Shown here one piece after another: positions 63,402 to 64,000 of a stretch of DNA of 64,000 bases (positions are counted from its first letter, which is position 1; the number at the start of each line of letters is the position of its first letter). The stretch spans positions 106,108,442-106,172,441 of the forward strand of contig CM076197.1 in the NCBI GenBank assembly GCA_038277395.1. The letters are read 5' to 3'. The position numbers and the translations under genes were made by a program. A model generated the notes under the pieces. The model was not told where the DNA came from. It worked only from the letters and a program-made list of their open reading frames with translations, and made no database searches. This stretch comes from Dryocosmus kuriphilus. Taxonomy: Eukaryota > Arthropoda > Insecta > Hymenoptera > Cynipidae.

Positions 63402-64000
63402 TTATATAGACTCCTTTGCGATTGTACACAATACCCAGTACGATGATGATTTGACGTGTAGCCGTATTGTTATAATCTCTCCTCGAAAATTCACCAAGTC
63501 TCCGTCTTGATCAACAATGCGGAGCTGAATTTGATGCATTGTCTTCACGGCGATTGGCAGATAAATGACGTGTGACGGCACTTCCACAATCTTATATCCT
63601 CGTGGAAGAACAGAAAAGAATTCGTGAAATGTGTGCACTTTGCGCTCGTTGAAGTAGGCTCCTGTTGTGACACTACACTCAACTCGTAGAGCGTTCACTT
63701 TGAGAATAGCCACAGGTATATCAGAAGTATGAGTCTTATTGGCCTCAAGAACACGAGGTGCGAAACCCAACAATCGTCCAATCGAATCCACTGATCGAAA
63801 GTCCACTTCATGATCACACTTTATCTCGCTGCGCAGTGCGTTATTATTTGGCTTGATGCTTATTGTAATGCCGTCACTAGCTAGAATATTCTTTACATAT
63901 ATCTCAATGTCTGCAATCTTATAACCGCCAGTGGGTATGGCAACTTTTCTTTGACCGACCTGAATTGCATTCTTCCCAACTTTAACGTTAGGAATCGCAT
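63402..64000 (-). CDS. Polinton-like minor capsid (penton-type) protein, partial at the window edge
   Basis: The frame is open from the window edge to the stop at 63402-63404, about 199 codons. It contains IPTGGYKIADIEIYVKNIL, SIGRLLGFAPRVLEANKTH, PRGYKIVEVPSHVIYLPIAV and LRIVDQDGDLVNFRGE. The glycine- and proline-rich beta pattern and its position beside the major capsid-like gene match the minor (single jelly-roll) capsid protein of Polintons. The start lies beyond the right edge. No break is seen in this part. Confidence 0.7.
   Translation of the reverse strand, partial: AIPNVKVGKNAIQVGQRKVAIPTGGYKIADIEIYVKNILASDGITISIKPNNNALRSEIKCDHEVDFRSVDSIGRLLGFAPRVLEANKTHTSDIPVAILKVNALRVECSVTTGAYFNERKVHTFHEFFSVLPRGYKIVEVPSHVIYLPIAVKTMHQIQLRIVDQDGDLVNFRGEIITIRLHVKSSSYWVLCTIAKESI

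Larger units (their letters stand above)
48500..64000 (-). mobile_element. Polinton/Maverick-like element B, capsid-bearing, interrupted by element C
   Basis: Starts AGTAGTATAGC at 48500 (left flank CATACT). It carries on the minus strand a small conserved ORF (49623-49871), a decayed conserved gene (50880-51247), a major capsid-like gene split by element C, and a minor capsid-like gene running off the right edge. The right terminus is beyond the window. Polintons are self-synthesising transposons that share capsid genes with adintovirus-type viruses. Frameshifts and stops in several genes show this copy is dead. Confidence 0.7.

Overview
This window is eukaryotic nuclear DNA, AT-rich, with short GT-AG introns and a very heavy and varied load of transposable elements. 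The host genes (V-ATPase subunit C, RTF2, site-1 protease) are animal-type, and the repeats (Polinton-like elements, PIF/Harbinger, hAT, Penelope-like, I-group LINE, tRNA-derived SINE) suit an arthropod. An insect, perhaps a hymenopteran, is my best guess; no sequence I can read fixes the order.

Host genes are confined to the left third. The first coding exon of V-ATPase subunit C lies at 245-530 (minus) and the rest of that gene is off the left edge. RTF2 is complete in three exons at 11962-13088 (plus). Membrane-bound transcription factor site-1 protease (S1P/MBTPS1) is complete in 13 coding exons at 13895-20314 (minus); all four catalytic positions are readable. Its first coding intron holds a decayed Penelope-like element and a MITE.

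Between and after these genes the DNA is layered mobile elements: a TTAA-flanked foldback (2227-3509), a TTA-flanked Harbinger-type MITE (3959-4503), a broken I-group LINE (8175-11844), and a hAT-type element with a perfect 8-bp target duplication (21128-27615). The hAT element contains a two-gene PIF/Harbinger element, whose end in turn carries a TA-flanked MITE. Further right come a second TTAA foldback (28235-29269), a Penelope-like element split by a SINE (33.9-36.65 kb), and a set of nested palindromes (37.7-40.2 kb).

The most striking region is 44776-64000. Three members of one Polinton/Maverick-like family, each starting AGTAGTATAGC, appear inserted into one another. Element A starts at 44776 and carries a fragment resembling the region before a Polinton-type DNA polymerase. 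Element B starts at 48500 and interrupts a small ORF of A; it carries a small conserved ORF, a decayed conserved gene and major and minor capsid-like genes. Element C (51800-62455) splits B's major capsid gene. C has a perfect 6-bp target duplication and about 2.8-kb near-identical inverted arms, but no polymerase, integrase or capsid gene. The promoters of the small ORFs in these elements combine a TATA box, an initiator about 31 bp downstream, perfect multi-unit heat-shock elements, and dense TGATGCAA (ATF4/C-EBP composite) and TTGCGCAA (C/EBP palindrome) sites. This suggests a Polinton lineage wired to host stress-response factors. That is an inference from motifs and needs expression data.
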